Notes: generated by a model not told the origin, from the letters alone. 64,000 nucleotides of DNA from Macrobrachium rosenbergii (GCF_040412425.1 NC_089743.1:88597471-88661470); one strand, 5' to 3'. Positions 1 through 12,323 are shown, counted from the first letter of the stretch. Program-made: numbers and translations.

Positions 1-1159
1 TGACTACGGAATACTTCTACTCAAAGGTACTGTGGCTTGGAAAACAATCTGATCAACGGAATGGTGACTACCATAGCTTTTAGGTCGTGTGCTTTTACAA
101 TTTACAGTGAATCGCAAACTATTTACAAGTTAGGCTTATACTGGTTGTGCTTTTTAAATCTACTGTGAGCCAAAAACTCGTAATGTCTACAGTGAACCAC
201 AAAAACATGGAGGGGTTTTACTTAATCTTTAAGGCTTGTAAACGCTACTGTGAGTCACCAACACACAACAGGCTTTAAGACATAAATGACCATGGCGGAG
301 TGGGGCAGGGGACGGATGGGAAAGTATGTCAGGCAAGGTCACTAAAGAAAGGGCAAAGGGTGACGAGATTTTTTGCATGCTTTTCGGAGACACACTTTCT
401 TACAAGGCTGCTAGAAGCTCAAGGCACGCTCTACAGAAGATTTACCACGATTCTCTTAATCTTCGCCAAGAGAGCTTACAGTTTTTGGGGTGGAGCGGAA
501 TCGAAGAGGGTCGGAAAAAATCTACACAACTAATTGGTGAGGAGATAGTTCAAAATTGTAAGGTGAGGTGGCGCCGAAAAGGAGAACACAAAACTAACCA
601 GTTAGCTTTGTGGAGCGTAGTTTGGTTGAAAGTTTTCATCTGAAGTGGATCACAAAATGGGAAGAAAACGAAACTAAAAACTTAGTTATGTGACAGTTAG
701 TGCGAAGTTAGGTGAAGTGAAACCGAAGATAGAAAGAGGAAACTAAACACTAAAAGCAAATCAACTGTACTTATCCACTTGAAGATGAAATTTAAAAAAA
801 AAAAAAACTGATTAAACACTAATGAAACAAACTTATGCAGTGTAACAACAACTTGAATAGTGTGTGAACTAAGAGAGGACTAAGTAAAAATAATGAAGCA
901 AATGCCAATTTAAAATCTTGAAAACTGTGAAAGAAAATAATTTCTCCAATACTGCCTCTTAAAAAAATTCAGTAAACAAAGAGAGTCAACTATGCAGTGG
1001 AAAATGTCAAAAGAAATATATACATATTCATTACGCAATGGTGCATAATTGCAAGAGAAGATTCAAGAATCTGGCAAAATGACTCAACTGTAACAAGTGA
1101 AATATTGCAACAACTGGTGATAATGGTGCAAACAGAAACAGCTTGGAAGTAGAAAATAG
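1..1159. other. A-rich stretch without recognisable gene
   Basis: No exon with good splice sites or recognisable protein is seen. Overlapping short open frames at 300-643 have no family resemblance and no supporting signals. Between about 100 and 270 a short phrase of the type TAC-x-GTGA-x-xC recurs four times at irregular spacing, suggesting an old degenerate tandem repeat. By position this should be IA-2 intron on the minus strand. Confidence 0.5.
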
Positions 1160-2620
1160 TAGACAGAGTGGAAACTGGTAGTTCAGTTGTAAATGTGAAA
1201 TGATAATCAGGTTGATTTAGGCAACAGTAAGGCTGGAAATAGACTATATAGTAGCCAGAGTAGGAAATAGACTATAGTGGCCAGAGTAGGAAATAGACTA
1301 TAGCAGTCAGATAAGTAAAAATAATAAAGTTAGTAGTAGAAAACTGTAGGCAGGTTGGAAGTATGACATAATAACCATGTTGGAAGTGACAAACAGTGGT
1401 CAGGCTGGCAACAGAAAATAACAGAAGGACAAGATGTAAAATACCAACAGGCAGGTTAACAGTAGAAATTATTGAGGCTGCAAGTGTAAAAAATCAGACA
1501 GGTAGGAAGTATAAAACACCAGTCACGCCGGACATAGAACACAGCAGATGGCAGGCTGGAAGTCGAAAAATAGCCATGTTAGAAGCAGAAAATAGTAGAC
1601 AGGTTAGAAGCATGAAGAATGATCAAGTCTGATGTAAATAATATTAGCCAGGCTTTAAAGAGAAACTTACAGCAAGATTGGACGTTTAAAAGAACAGGAA
1701 CGTTAGAAAGAGATCACAGCAGTCAGCCTGGAGATGGAAATTAAGAGGCAAGTTGGAAGTAGAAAATAGTGGTCAGGTTGGAAGAACAGAACTACAGACA
1801 GGATGAAATATAAAACAGTAATTATCCTGGAAATATAAATTAAGAGGCAGCTTGCACATGGCAAAAACAAATGACAGGCAAACAGAAACCGATGTGGCCT
1901 TGACGCACAAAAAAACAGTAGTTTGGAAGTAGAAAATAGTTGATAGTCTGGATGTAGAGATTAATAACAGAGCCTGAAAACAGAATTAGTGGGTAAACAG
2001 AAGGTAACAGAGGGTTGAAAGTCGAATATAGTAGAAAGACTACAAGTAGAAGACGACAGGTATGTTGGAAGTAGGAAATAACAGAATAAAGAAAAGAAAC
2101 AGAAAATACGAGTAACGTTCGAAGTAGAAAATAGGAATTTTCCTAAAGTAAAAAATATGCACGTTGGAAGTAGAAAATAATTACTAACCTAGAAATAAAA
2201 AAAAAACCAGACTGGTTGGAAGTTTAAAACAGTAGTCGCCTGGATGCAGAAAATAACAGACAGGATAAAAGAGGAAAAAAGTGGTCAGACTGAAAGCGAA
2301 AAATAACGGGGACAGGCTGAAGAAAGAAAAATAGTGGCTTGTCTTAAAAGTACAAAATAACCGACAGGCTGAAAATAGTACTCCAGCTGGAAATACAGGA
2401 TAACAGCAGGTTGGAAATACAAAATAACAGAAGACAGTTAGGAAGTAAAAATTCGTAATCAGGTTGAATGTATAAAAAGTAATTTGAATAAAAAAATAAT
2501 GCTAGGTTGGAAGTAGAAGAAGCTGCGATGTTGCAAACAGTAGATTACAACAAGAAACTGAAAGTTGAATACAACGATCAGTTTGGAAGTGGAAAACACG
2601 CAACATGGAACACAAACTAG
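1140..2620. repeat. Irregular purine-rich minisatellite, ~25-28 bp unit
   Basis: About 1.5 kb is built from many diverged copies of a phrase close to AGGTTGGAAGTAGAAAATAG, often followed by TAGNCAGGCTGG. The least diverged copies are near 1247-1310, where a unit of about 28 bp (CCAGAGTAGGAAATAGACTA) is repeated almost exactly. Copy boundaries are ragged and many units carry indels. It lies just downstream of the last visible IA-2 exon on the minus strand, where it reads as pyrimidine-rich. The open frame at 1396-1632 lies within the repeat and is not a gene. Confidence 0.75.
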
Positions 2621-2858
2621 CGAAGGAGTTTGTGGCTACAAGGGAAAGTGGCTAAGTACTCTAGAATCAGCTAAACACGTCAACTAATCGACAAACAGAC
2701 TTCAAAAAGGACAATGACTATGTGCAAAGGAGTTCCCGCAGAGCATCCCTGAAACAGGGTTATCTACAGATCAGGACAGTCTGCAGTTCAGAACAGGGCA
2801 ACGGCTAGGTGCAGAGGAGCTGTGAGAGGCATCCCACGAAAGGAGGAGGTCCCCATAC

Positions 2859-3123
2859 CGTAAACCCGAATATAGTTCTGCTGTCGTGGGTCGTACGGTG
2901 GACGAGGAGGAGGCGGGTGGTCACGAAACGATGAAGGGGCACTGACGGCGGCGTCGCTCATGGGAGGGCCGGGGGGATTAGCGGGGAATGTATCAATGCC
3001 CCCCAGAGGATGGAAGTTGGGGGAGGAGGAGGAGGAGGAGGAGCCGTTAGAGTCCCCAGCACTGTTACCTCCTCCGCCCGTTCCTCCCGAGGATGACTCA
3101 CCTGGCTCACTCGTGGGTGACTC
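2859..3123 (-). CDS. IA-2: IA-2/phogrin-like gene, exon F (Gly/Ser/Pro-rich luminal segment)
   Basis: This is the last exon visible in the window. The acceptor (CTTGTTCTTTCAG) precedes GAG TCA CCC in phase 0, matching the phase-0 end of exon E. The frame is open for 88 codons and encodes low complexity: a Gly/Ser-rich start with a run of seven Ser, then Pro-rich sequence ending ...YIRVYG. I placed the donor at 2858-2857 (TACG|GTATGG), a weak match; the open frame continues to a stop at 2788, so the end is uncertain. A near-perfect donor (CCAG|GTGAGT) lies 22 nt into the exon at 3102. Both donors leave phase 1. Low-complexity luminal sequence is typical of this family between the RESP18-homology region and the membrane-proximal domain; here the function is inference. 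Confidence 0.55.
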
Positions 3124-3494
3124 CTGAAAGAACAAGAGGTTTCAGTCATGAGGTCTGTTGTTCCAGGATGGTCAAACAGAGTGAAAAACTTGCAGACATT
3201 GAAAATGAAATAAAATATGGGGACATTGAAAAAGATATTAAATATGTGTTTTCAAAGGGCTATCACACAAAAGAGCCAGTATTTCTGCAAAATTATCAAC
3301 TACAAACGAGAAATGGAATATGCTCGTTTGATGGGCCGATATGACGTCCTCGAAAACATAGCCCTAGATGATGATAATGATGATTTTGATAATGCACAAG
3401 CAAGTTAGTAAACGAGAGATTTCAAAACGTCTTGTGGTGCCAACACCAACAGGCTTTATAAACCCAGAGTGGAGCAAGAGGAACTCCTCCTCAC

Positions 3495-3650
3495 CTGGTG
3501 ATCGCCTGCCTCCGTCTGGTCATCATCATCTTGGTGGTCTTCACTCTCATGGTCCTTTATAGGGGGGAAGTACACTTCGTCCGCGAAGTCCGAGTGCGGA
3601 TCCGTAGCCGAGGGTGTGAACCGGACGATGGCCAGGTCGCGTGGGTCAAC
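3495..3650 (-). CDS. IA-2: IA-2/phogrin-like gene, exon E (acidic luminal segment)
   Basis: This 156-nt exon (52 codons, phase 0 at both ends) lies between a clear acceptor (CCATTTGCAG) and the donor CACCAG|GTGAGG. It encodes VDPRDLAIVRFTP at the start and a strongly acidic end with a run of four Asp (HQDDDDQTEAGDHQ). It joins exon D (phase 0, ...EEL) and exon F (phase 0, ESP...) without breaking frame. The intron to exon F is only 371 bp, the shortest of the gene here. A 29-base T run lies about 24 bp upstream of the acceptor on the transcript side (an A run on the minus strand). Exon status rests on splice sites, phase and composition; I cannot assign a specific domain to it. Confidence 0.68.
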
Positions 3651-3673
3651 CTGCAAATGGGCAATCAGAAACG

Positions 3674-3702
3674 TTTTTTTTTTTTTTTTTTTTTTTTTTT
3701 TT
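3674..3702. repeat. Homopolymer T run (29)
   Basis: Uninterrupted T run on the + strand, in the intron just 5' (transcript sense) of IA-2 exon E. It could be the oligo(A) tail of a lost retrocopy on the minus strand, but no body is recognisable. Confidence 0.9.
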
Positions 3703-3744
3703 GAAGCTCAAGTCAAAAACACCTCGATTAATAAATCTATTTAG

Positions 3745-3779
3745 GTTGCTACTGTGGTGTGTTCTTATTTTCTCACAAG

Positions 3780-3867
<88 letters not shown>

Positions 3868-3901
3868 TTGCTACTGAGGTGTGTTCTTATTTTCTTACAA
3901 G

Positions 3902-3951
<50 letters not shown>
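3745..3951. repeat. Tandem duplication carrying two (AAT)n arrays
   Basis: A phrase of about 33 bp (TTGCTACTGTGGTGTGTTCT... ending ACAAG) is followed by (ATA/TAA)n to about 3864. Nearly the same phrase then recurs at 3867 with T-to-A and C-to-T changes, again followed by (TAA)n to 3951. The whole unit, unique phrase plus microsatellite, was duplicated. Confidence 0.85.
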
Positions 3952-3954
<3 letters not shown>

Positions 3955-5093
3955 CATCATCATCATTATCATCTTAGATACAATAAAATATTAATTAAAA
4001 CACTTTATTATTAGTGTTATTATTATCATTACTATTACCCCCACCAATGAAATGGCGAGTAGGCGTATCTATGTGAATATGAACAAAATACCTCCGGCAC
4101 TGATGGTTGCATTTGCATGAATCTGTGTGCTTAAATTCACTGGCTGACACCCTGAACACGAATAACTTGAAATGGGTGTGGACGAAGACAAGACGATTGA
4201 CCGCATTCAAAATCATCTTACCTACTATTCAATATCAATATCACTGAAGCGAACATCTGGTACTCTGGTCTAAAAATTTAGATGATATCTGGGAAGTACA
4301 TTAGCCTGCGGCTTATGGGCGTAGAGGTATTGCTTTTAATAAAGTCACTATTATTTGTTCGTCGATTTATTTTAGCTCTGCTAAAGTTATGGAGGAAAAA
4401 TATCCCTGTCTTTAACGAACGTTAAAACTTCAATAATGTCTAATGATTTGCCAATTGAGTGATGGCAGAAAAATCAAACAAGACGAATCGAGACCTGACA
4501 ATAAGTTTAAGATATTCCCGCAACAAGATGTTAAAATGAGATTCTGCTTCCAAGCTAATTGAGGGCCGTACAGTACAGCCAAAAAAACTCTTGTCTACAC
4601 TACAAAAAATGATTATTAATGATGGCTGGAAGTTCAATGCCTCCTCATAAAACTCGTGAATGTAGAATGACTTGGATATTATATGAAATATAACCGAAAG
4701 GTTTCGAATTATGAAACCTTCAGTTAAAACAAAAATTCAATGGACCAATAGTAAGAGAAAACATATAAACGTACAAAGGCAGATCATCCAGGTAAGAAGT
4801 TTTCATTTCAAAATATCCAACGTTAACTAACATGAAGGGTTTTATATGCTTATTTGAATTCTCTAATAACATTAAAGGTAATTAAACAAGTCTCCTTAGG
4901 TAAAAGAGAAAAACGAAACTTGAACATGAAATAAATACCTTACATGACATAAATACTTATAATAACTCTTATGATCTTACTTCATGCATTACAAAAATAT
5001 AACTTCTAAGTTTCAGCAAAGATCGTTATGTTTTCTGCGTTAAATGTATACAGTTATCGCAAATGTTCACAGTGGCAAACCACGAGTGTTTGC

Positions 5094-5097
<4 letters not shown>
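3952..5097. other. Intronic stretch, nothing recognised
   Basis: No exon, RNA gene or mobile-element signature was found. The minus-strand open frame at 3995-4216 and that at 4440-4637 have no recognisable protein features and lack splice support. Confidence 0.5.

Positions 5098-5158
<61 letters not shown>
5098..5158. repeat. (GA)n microsatellite
   Basis: About 30 GA units, directly abutting the 3' end of the minus-strand LINE B copy. Confidence 0.97.
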
Positions 5159-5161
<3 letters not shown>

Positions 5162-5164
5162 CGT

Positions 5165-5901
5165 TTCTTCACTAGATTGATTATGGAATTTAGGTCTTGA
5201 AGACTAAGCGTCGGAACCCATCAGGATTATTCAGCGCAGCGGTGAAGATGAAATATATAAATTAATGATGTGATTGATAATGAAAAGGTGAATGATAACA
5301 TACTGTACTAGTAAAATTCCGTGTTAAAATATGAACGTAAAAAATAAAGAATGGCATTAGATCAAAACCATAAAAAATAAATATGAAAATTTTATATTTA
5401 AAATATGTACTTAATATATAAAATAAATATGAAAATTTTATATTTAAAATATATACTGAATATATAAAATAAATATGACAAATCTTTAATAAACATACTA
5501 AATTATATCTCATTAAAAAGATCAAATTCTCTCAGATAACCCATAAGGTAATCTACCTTTACATCATCATTTAAAATTTCTGAAAATTTTCCTACTATGT
5601 ACCACTTCCCATATCTCAAATATAGGCGGTCTGCGGGGGCCGTCTTTTTGAGTCCATTATGAAAACTCAGAAACTCATGGCAAAAACACTTCGGAAGCAT
5701 AAGCCACAGATCTTCAAACATATCATGAGATATATTATACTGGACTGAACTCTCTCTAACCTTCACCACCAAAGATGAATGCGTAATTGCAAGAGACACA
5801 AGACGTAATAAAACGATGACAAATAATTTCACAGCTGGTAACGAAATCCCAGAGGAATGTGAAAGTGGCGACAACCGTGTTTGCCATTTATAGAGTATCA
5901 C
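5165..5901 (-). mobile_element. LINE B: 3' end of a jockey/I-like non-LTR retrotransposon
   Basis: On the minus strand an open frame (5901-5503, 132 codons) has the pattern of the C-terminal end of jockey/I-group ORF2: a Leu-rich VLLRL...THSSLV segment resembling the conserved LRxGHTxLTH region, then ...LSFHN..., then a terminal SEILNDDVKVDYLMGYLREF-type block and a stop. A 3' UTR of about 330 bp follows, ending in CAAGACCTAAATTCCATAATC. The same 3' UTR recurs at 42.0-42.2 kb and, as a fragment, at 42.57 kb, which shows that this is a dispersed family. The copy is 5'-truncated near 5900. Internal drift (loss of the Cys/His residues usual in this region) suggests it is inactive. It sits in an IA-2 intron in the sense orientation. 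Confidence 0.7.
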
Positions 5902-6003
5902 TCATTTCTTTTGAACCGTGAATTTATAATAAAGCTACAATATTATTTTCTTGAAAGCTGATACATCGATAGGAACTAATCTTCTTAAATTGTCCCTGAC
6001 AAG

Positions 6004-6400
6004 CTCTTCTTTAAAAGTACTTCAAAACTATAAGCATTTTTTTTAAAGTGTTCCAGAAAAACTCTTCTTTAAAAGTACTTCAAAACTATAAGCATTTTTT
6101 TAAAGTGTCCCAGAAAAACTCTTCTTTAAAAGTATTTCAAAACTATAAGCATTTTTTCAAAGTGTACCAGAAAAACTCTGCTTTAAAAGTACTTCAAAAA
6201 CTATAAGCAGTTTTTTAAAGTGCCCTTCAGTACTTCAACAAAACTCTTCTTTAAAAGTACTTCAAAACTATAAGCATTTTTTTAAAGTGTCCAAGAAAAA
6301 CTCTTCTTTAAAAGTACTTCAAAACTATAAGCATTTTTTAAAGTGTCCAAGAAAAACTCTTCTTTAAAAGTACTTCAAAACTATAAGCATTTTTTAAAAT
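6004..6400. repeat. Seven-copy tandem repeat, ~57-bp unit
   Basis: Copies begin at about 6004, 6062, 6119, 6176, 6244, 6301 and 6357, each starting CTCTTCTTTAAAAGTACTTC and containing CAAAACTATAAGCATTTTTT. The fourth copy has an insertion of about 11 bp. The array stops about 70 bp from the donor of IA-2 exon D, inside the following intron. Confidence 0.93.
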
Positions 6401-6468
6401 GGCTTTTTCCTGACCAAAACTTCGCTTAAGCGTTTGTTATGAAAATGGGAAACCAAAATATCCCTTAC

Positions 6469-6553
6469 CAGTTCCTCTCCCTCAATGGCTCTGAGCGCAC
6501 CTTCGAGATCTTGGTCCACATCTCCGTTACAGCTGCTTAAATCAAAGTCGACC
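6469..6553 (-). CDS. IA-2: IA-2/phogrin-like gene, exon D
   Basis: This 85-nt exon has a strong acceptor (GTATTCTTCCTACAG) and donor (GAACTG|GTAAGG). The first base completes a Lys codon begun in exon C (AA|G), followed by 28 codons: VDFDLSSCNGDVDQDLEGAL and then RAIEGEEL. It ends in phase 0, matching exon E. The composition is acidic and predicted helical after the single Cys. The segment falls just after the RESP18-homology-like part encoded by exons A-C. Without the phase match this exon would be hard to see, because the open frame around it runs into both introns. Confidence 0.75.
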
Positions 6554-7016
6554 CTGTAGGAAGAATACAAATTAATCATTGAAGCAAAATAAAAATTTAA
6601 TTCTACCTATTTATTTCCTCCGGATAACACTTGTCTAAAATATCAGTAAGCATAAACCAAGTGTGTCCAAATATATGGATCTCCTGATGAGATCAAAAGT
6701 CTCCCTAAACAAGAAATGACAAGTACGTCAATATCTCTAAAATACTGAAGTTAAAAATCCGCCTTAGTGATAAGAGACGACCTTACCAGACCTCATAATG
6801 CATTCATTTAATCGGAATTTAAGGTGCAAGGAACTTGCAGTTGAATTTCCTAACATGAATTAGAAATACTACATGAACAAAACCAAGATTTGATTTCACA
6901 AGCTTACTTAAATCTCCCAATCTATGTTCTCTCAATAGGAGGTTACATGGGGAATGAATCCATCTCTATCGTTTATGCTAAACTCAAACTCAAAACCATA
7001 GGCTCTTAATTTATAA

Positions 7017-7114
7017 TATATACATACATAAACACACATACATACATACATGCATATATAGATATATATATTATATATATACATACATACATTACACAAA
7101 CACACATATATATG

Positions 7115-7181
<67 letters not shown>
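7017..7181. repeat. (AT)n with ACAT/GTAT variants
   Basis: Mixed CATACATA and TA repeats becoming pure (TA)n at about 7122-7180, within an IA-2 intron. Confidence 0.95.
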
Positions 7182-7354
7182 CCGATCAGCAGGTCAGTTA
7201 TGTAAGGCTCAGTAAGTCTTAAAATGGCGTGACTCTGCTAGCCTCAATAACATTCCTACCATGATTATCATTACAACTGACTAAACATTTGGTACCCACT
7301 TCACTGCCTTGACAAGTCAAGAGGGGCTCAATGGATTTTGTTAGTGTGTGTGCA

Positions 7355-7438
7355 TATATGTGTATATATATTTATATATATAAAACACACATATATATAT
7401 TACAATATATATATATATACTGTATATATAATATATAT

Positions 7439-7513
<75 letters not shown>
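7355..7513. repeat. (AT)n microsatellite
   Basis: Interrupted TA repeat, purest at about 7448-7513. Open frames reading Ile-Tyr repeats here are repeat artefacts. Confidence 0.97.
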
Positions 7514-7516
<3 letters not shown>

Positions 7517-7559
7517 AATGAAAGGAAACCCTTCCCAAGTCAACTCGCCCTCCAAGCTT

Positions 7560-9340
7560 TGCTAAAGAATGCACAGTAAACTTAAATTGTTTTATTCTTT
7601 CCAAAAGAAGTACAATAACTTTTAATCACACTGCTGACTGACAAGGAGGTCATGGAAAACAACGCCCCTTCTTAAATCTCTATTATCGTTCCCTGGACAC
7701 TATTAAATCTAGACCCCGTGACTGACTCAAAACCTCTCTTCCAGGTGCAAAGCCGTTTGGAGACAAAGTCCCCGCCGCAGGCACCACATGAACTGGTGAT
7801 GGGGATTTACCCAAAGAGAAAGGTTTGGAAGGTTCCATAGCAACCAACTACAACGCAGTCATTGCCTTACCATGCAGCTGACCGGAACAATCCCAAGGTC
7901 ATTGGATCACACCAGAACCCATGTGTGCACCCACAAAAAATGAAATGCAGAGAGCATGGGAAGATAATCGAGCAGTGGTCGTAAAAGCAGCCATGCAACC
8001 CAAACCAAAGCAGAGATGCCCTACCAGCAGATCCAGCAACATCCTCCCCTTGACCTCTGCCCCATCAGGGCCATACCCCAAACCACGTGGCTGCTTTCTT
8101 AGCCCAGTATTCTTCCAGTGCTAAATCTCAAATTCCTTCCCCCCATCTGGCTAAATGATGAGGACCCATGTCCGACATAACGTAACGTGCTCAGATTTGA
8201 GGTATTTTAACAGCCACAAATTCTTTATCTTTTACCGATTTACTTTTCGATTTCCAAGTGCAATTTTCCCCATAGACCTGACCTTCATTTTGCAGTGCAT
8301 TAATTTAAATTCCTAAATGTTTACTAGTGCTTCAAATCGAGACTCAATGGCGCCTTCCGTGCACCTCTCGATTTTCCTCTGATTGTGCTGATTTTCTGTC
8401 ATAGAACTGGGTGCATTCTCAACTGCAGACGGAGTTGCTTGCTGTGGAATCCCCCCGTTTTGATTGTGCATGTGCCATGGTTCTAACCACTGAACCCTAC
8501 TCTATGGTGCCCCTGAAGTGGATTTCCCCGGCATCTTCAGTCATCCTTTTGTCATCGTAATTTAGTTCTTTGGCAAGACTCTAGTTACCTTTCTAATTTA
8601 TTCCCCATTCTACTGATTTTGTGTTAAGGTAAATGCGTGTGATTTTAAGTGAACCTAAGTGTTTTATCTGCAACATTCCCTGTTGAGTGTTAATGTAAAT
8701 ACATGTGATTTTAAGTGAACCTAAGTGTTTTATCTGCAACATTTCCTGTTGCGGAAAGCCTTCAGCTCATCTCTTTCTTCTTATGGTTTTACTTGACCCC
8801 GCAATTTAAGAAGTATAGTCATTAAAATTTGTGTTCACAATACAAAACTTACTTATCACATTGAGAACTTCATTTTTTCATACAAAATAAGACAAAAACC
8901 ACATTTTAGAGGAAATGTCCTCACATGATGGATTGCTATAAATCAGAATAGCTCACGTACAAAAATAGTGACTCAAAACATTCACGAAAGTCAACAGCTC
9001 AATATGATGATAAATCTTAGATGACTAGCCTCTGAAAGAGACTGAATTTTATCAAAACTTAATTACGTCTTTCGAGGAAGATTCTTGAAAATATTTGTGT
9101 TGAATGGAAATCCTCTCATCAACTCTTAAAAACTACACAGATGATACCTTCATGTTCCATAGTTCATTACGAATTAATACAGCAGAATTTCCTTCAAAAT
9201 CTTTTAATATTTTAATTTTTCCATAAAAAAGGATGACCCTAGGGTACTTTCTCTGGGCAAAGGTGAAGTTAAATCTCCTTACGAAAGTACGTGAGCTACT
9301 TTAAGCCTTGTACCGTTGCGTGATAAAAAGTCTCAGATAA
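7560..9340. other. Intronic stretch with one short tandem duplication
   Basis: No exon with phase-compatible splice sites was found between IA-2 exons D and C. The overlapping open frames at 7899-8124 on the two strands have no family resemblance. A 66-bp sequence is duplicated in tandem at 8621-8752 (see separate entry). Confidence 0.5.
8621..8752. repeat. 66-bp direct tandem duplication
   Basis: Units 8621-8686 and 8687-8752 both start GTGTTAA and share the core GTGATTTTAAGTGAACCTAA; they differ at only a few positions. Confidence 0.93.
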
Positions 9341-9342
9341 GC

Positions 9343-9346
<4 letters not shown>

Positions 9347-9413
<67 letters not shown>
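9347..9413. repeat. (GA)n microsatellite
   Basis: Pure AG/GA run of about 33 units in an IA-2 intron. Confidence 0.97.
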
Positions 9414-9416
<3 letters not shown>

Positions 9417-9814
9417 TTCCCTATTTCTAATAACGACTGCTTTCATTACCTTATCATGCAGGGGGACAACAACGCAACCTCCTGCCTTCATAATAATAAG
9501 TACCTTCATTTTGGAAAAGCTTGTGGTCTATCATTTTCGAAGCTTTCAATCCGGTTTAAAATTTTATGTAACTAGTGTAAATTCCTAACGTACTTCAAGC
9601 GTGTATCTTGAGATAAGGAAACCTGCAAGCTTCATCCGTAGCTTTAGGAGGTAGAACTATAACTGAATCTCCAGAGGAGCACAAGAATATGAGACATATT
9701 ACTTTTGTACAGAAGGTTAGAGAGACCACTGAGTCACTTTTCTAGATTCATATACTGCTTGTCTCGAAAAATTTATCGGAGAAAGGTGAAAATTCTGGCA
9801 TAGTAACGTCTGCG

Positions 9815-9817
<3 letters not shown>

Positions 9818-9897
<80 letters not shown>
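9818..9897. repeat. (CT)n microsatellite
   Basis: Pure CT run of about 40 units in an IA-2 intron. Confidence 0.97.
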
Positions 9898-9900
<3 letters not shown>

Positions 9901-10350
9901 ATGTCAGAATTCAGTTACAGAGTCTTCTAAACTCATCAAACATAATATAAACTTTTGGGAACATAACACTGAACACTGTACCAATCTTTGCAGAAAACTA
10001 CTAAGCAGTTTACTGCTGACTTACCTAGTTGTATTTTCTTTGGCCTTACAAACTTTTTTTATTAGGAAATTCAGGCGAAAATAGCAAGGCTTGTTCGTGG
10101 GCGGATGGATAAGTTAATTCTTTACAAAAAATCGTACAGGTTGTTCGTTACTGATAAATGAATTTAGCAATGAAAAAGCTGATCTTGGAATCTCAAATGT
10201 TTACCTCCCGTGAATACCTTTCACTGCTTAAGTATACTTGCATGTGTAAAATGAGCGAATGTACACATGTACATTTGTGTAGGCAAAACCGGTCTGTATT
10301 ATACACCTTGCATTTCAATGCTTCCTTGATGCTACTATGAACAAATACAG

Positions 10351-10415
<65 letters not shown>

Positions 10416-12050
10416 CATACATATAATTATATAATAAAATACGGTAAATGGGAAACAAATCCTACACAGCACAGACATCATGTCAGTATAAGCAGTAAAA
10501 TTAAAGCCTGACAAAATGGGGATAACGATCAACGGCAGTTGCACTCCTTTACACTACTAACTGATGTTTTCATTTATCATCCTTATCTTTACCACAGAGA
10601 GTTTCAGCTACCTATATTCAGTTAGGTGATCTACGGTTATTCTTGAGGTAACAAGGACCACTAATACTGTGTTATGTAAGAACAAGAGCTGATATTTGTC
10701 TCTCTGGAACATGGAAAAGCTATGAAAACCTCCAGAAATTGGATTTTGCTCAGAAAGATCCACCTAGTCTACTCTCACTGTTAAAAGTAGCAATGTCTGT
10801 CATCTCGATATGGACTACAAAAAGATGATACGCATCCGGCTGCAGTGCTTAGCAGACAATATTATGCCTGATAACATAAGTAAGAAAGGAAGTTTTCGAA
10901 CGACCCCCTTTAGTGACACCGGGTTACTGGCGAAGAAAAAATGCTTTTACAAATGCATGAAGTGTATGAATCCATCAATCTGATATATATCTCTTATGTA
11001 ATCATCAGTGTTATAAATTTTCATTTACGAGTAACAATTTTCTTTTACGGAGAACGAGAGTATAGTACATACACTACCGATAAGAATATATGGCTCGTGT
11101 TTATTGCTTAGGTTACCGCATATGGGAAAGCATAAACGTATAATTAGCCATTCTGCTTGCAAATCCTCTTTAATCACATCCAAACTGAATGGAAATAACA
11201 GATTGATAGGACAATATCTCTTTTAAAAAACAAGACAAGGCAGGTAACTCAAACACCACCAACATGAAAATAACTAAGGCGCCCCTTCAGTTTTCGGGGC
11301 CATCATTCTCTATAAACACTCCTTTTGCCGTCAGTGTCCGTTTTCTATTGCAACAGAAAATGATCAATGCCTCAGAGTTCACATTATATTCTCAGTATCA
11401 ATGTTTCGGCCTTTACGGAGAACACTGCATAAACAAATATATACCGTTCTTTCGGTAGCCTACGCTTTTTGGCATTAATTATCAATATGGATACAATTGC
11501 AGACTTCTATCGCAAATTGATTCCCGCCGTATTTACCGCCTCTTGTTTATGTTGTTGTTCATGTTTGTCTTTTATTTATGTTCATGATATAAACCGTCGT
11601 TTGTTTATATTTTTACGTTCATCCCCACGGGGCTGGTACTAAATACGGGGCCCCATTTTGAACTAAAACCGTTAGTTTCCTAGCTAGCGAGCCGCTGTAG
11701 TGTTCCCCAGACACTTGATATGAGTGTCATGTAAAAGAGTAAATTTTTTTTTTCCTTTTTTTAGAAAAATAGCCAGGTAGTAAGGGCTTCCGCATTCCAT
11801 ACAAGTATTTCAGAAAAAAAGAACATTCTTTTAAAAAGAATTATGTAAAAATTATAGCGAGAAAACAGAAAAACGCCAACAACCAACAATGTTTTACTGT
11901 TATTCCTCATTTCAAGACGAAAAAAGGAAAGCAATGGGAATATGAAATACTGTGCATTCCATATATTTACTTGGTGAGAAATTAATAATCAACAAAAATA
12001 ATAAACACTATTATACCAGGGGTCTTTACTAAAGAAAAATCTTTTAGAAA
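9898..12050. other. Intronic stretch, only a microsatellite recognised
   Basis: It contains (TA)n at 10356-10411. No coding or transposon signature was recognised elsewhere; the open frame at 11264-11458 has no recognisable features. Confidence 0.5.
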
Positions 12051-12154
12051 ATTGCCAGATTTTTTACATCTAGAATACGGACATGAAAAATATATAATAT
12101 ACACACGTACACGGACAGGCAGATAGACACACATATACACACACACACACACAT

Positions 12155-12261
<107 letters not shown>

Positions 12262-12323
12262 CATATGACTGAGAAAGCGAGAGAGGGGAACCGTCATTCA
12301 TGCCTGACAAAATGTGAACTTAC

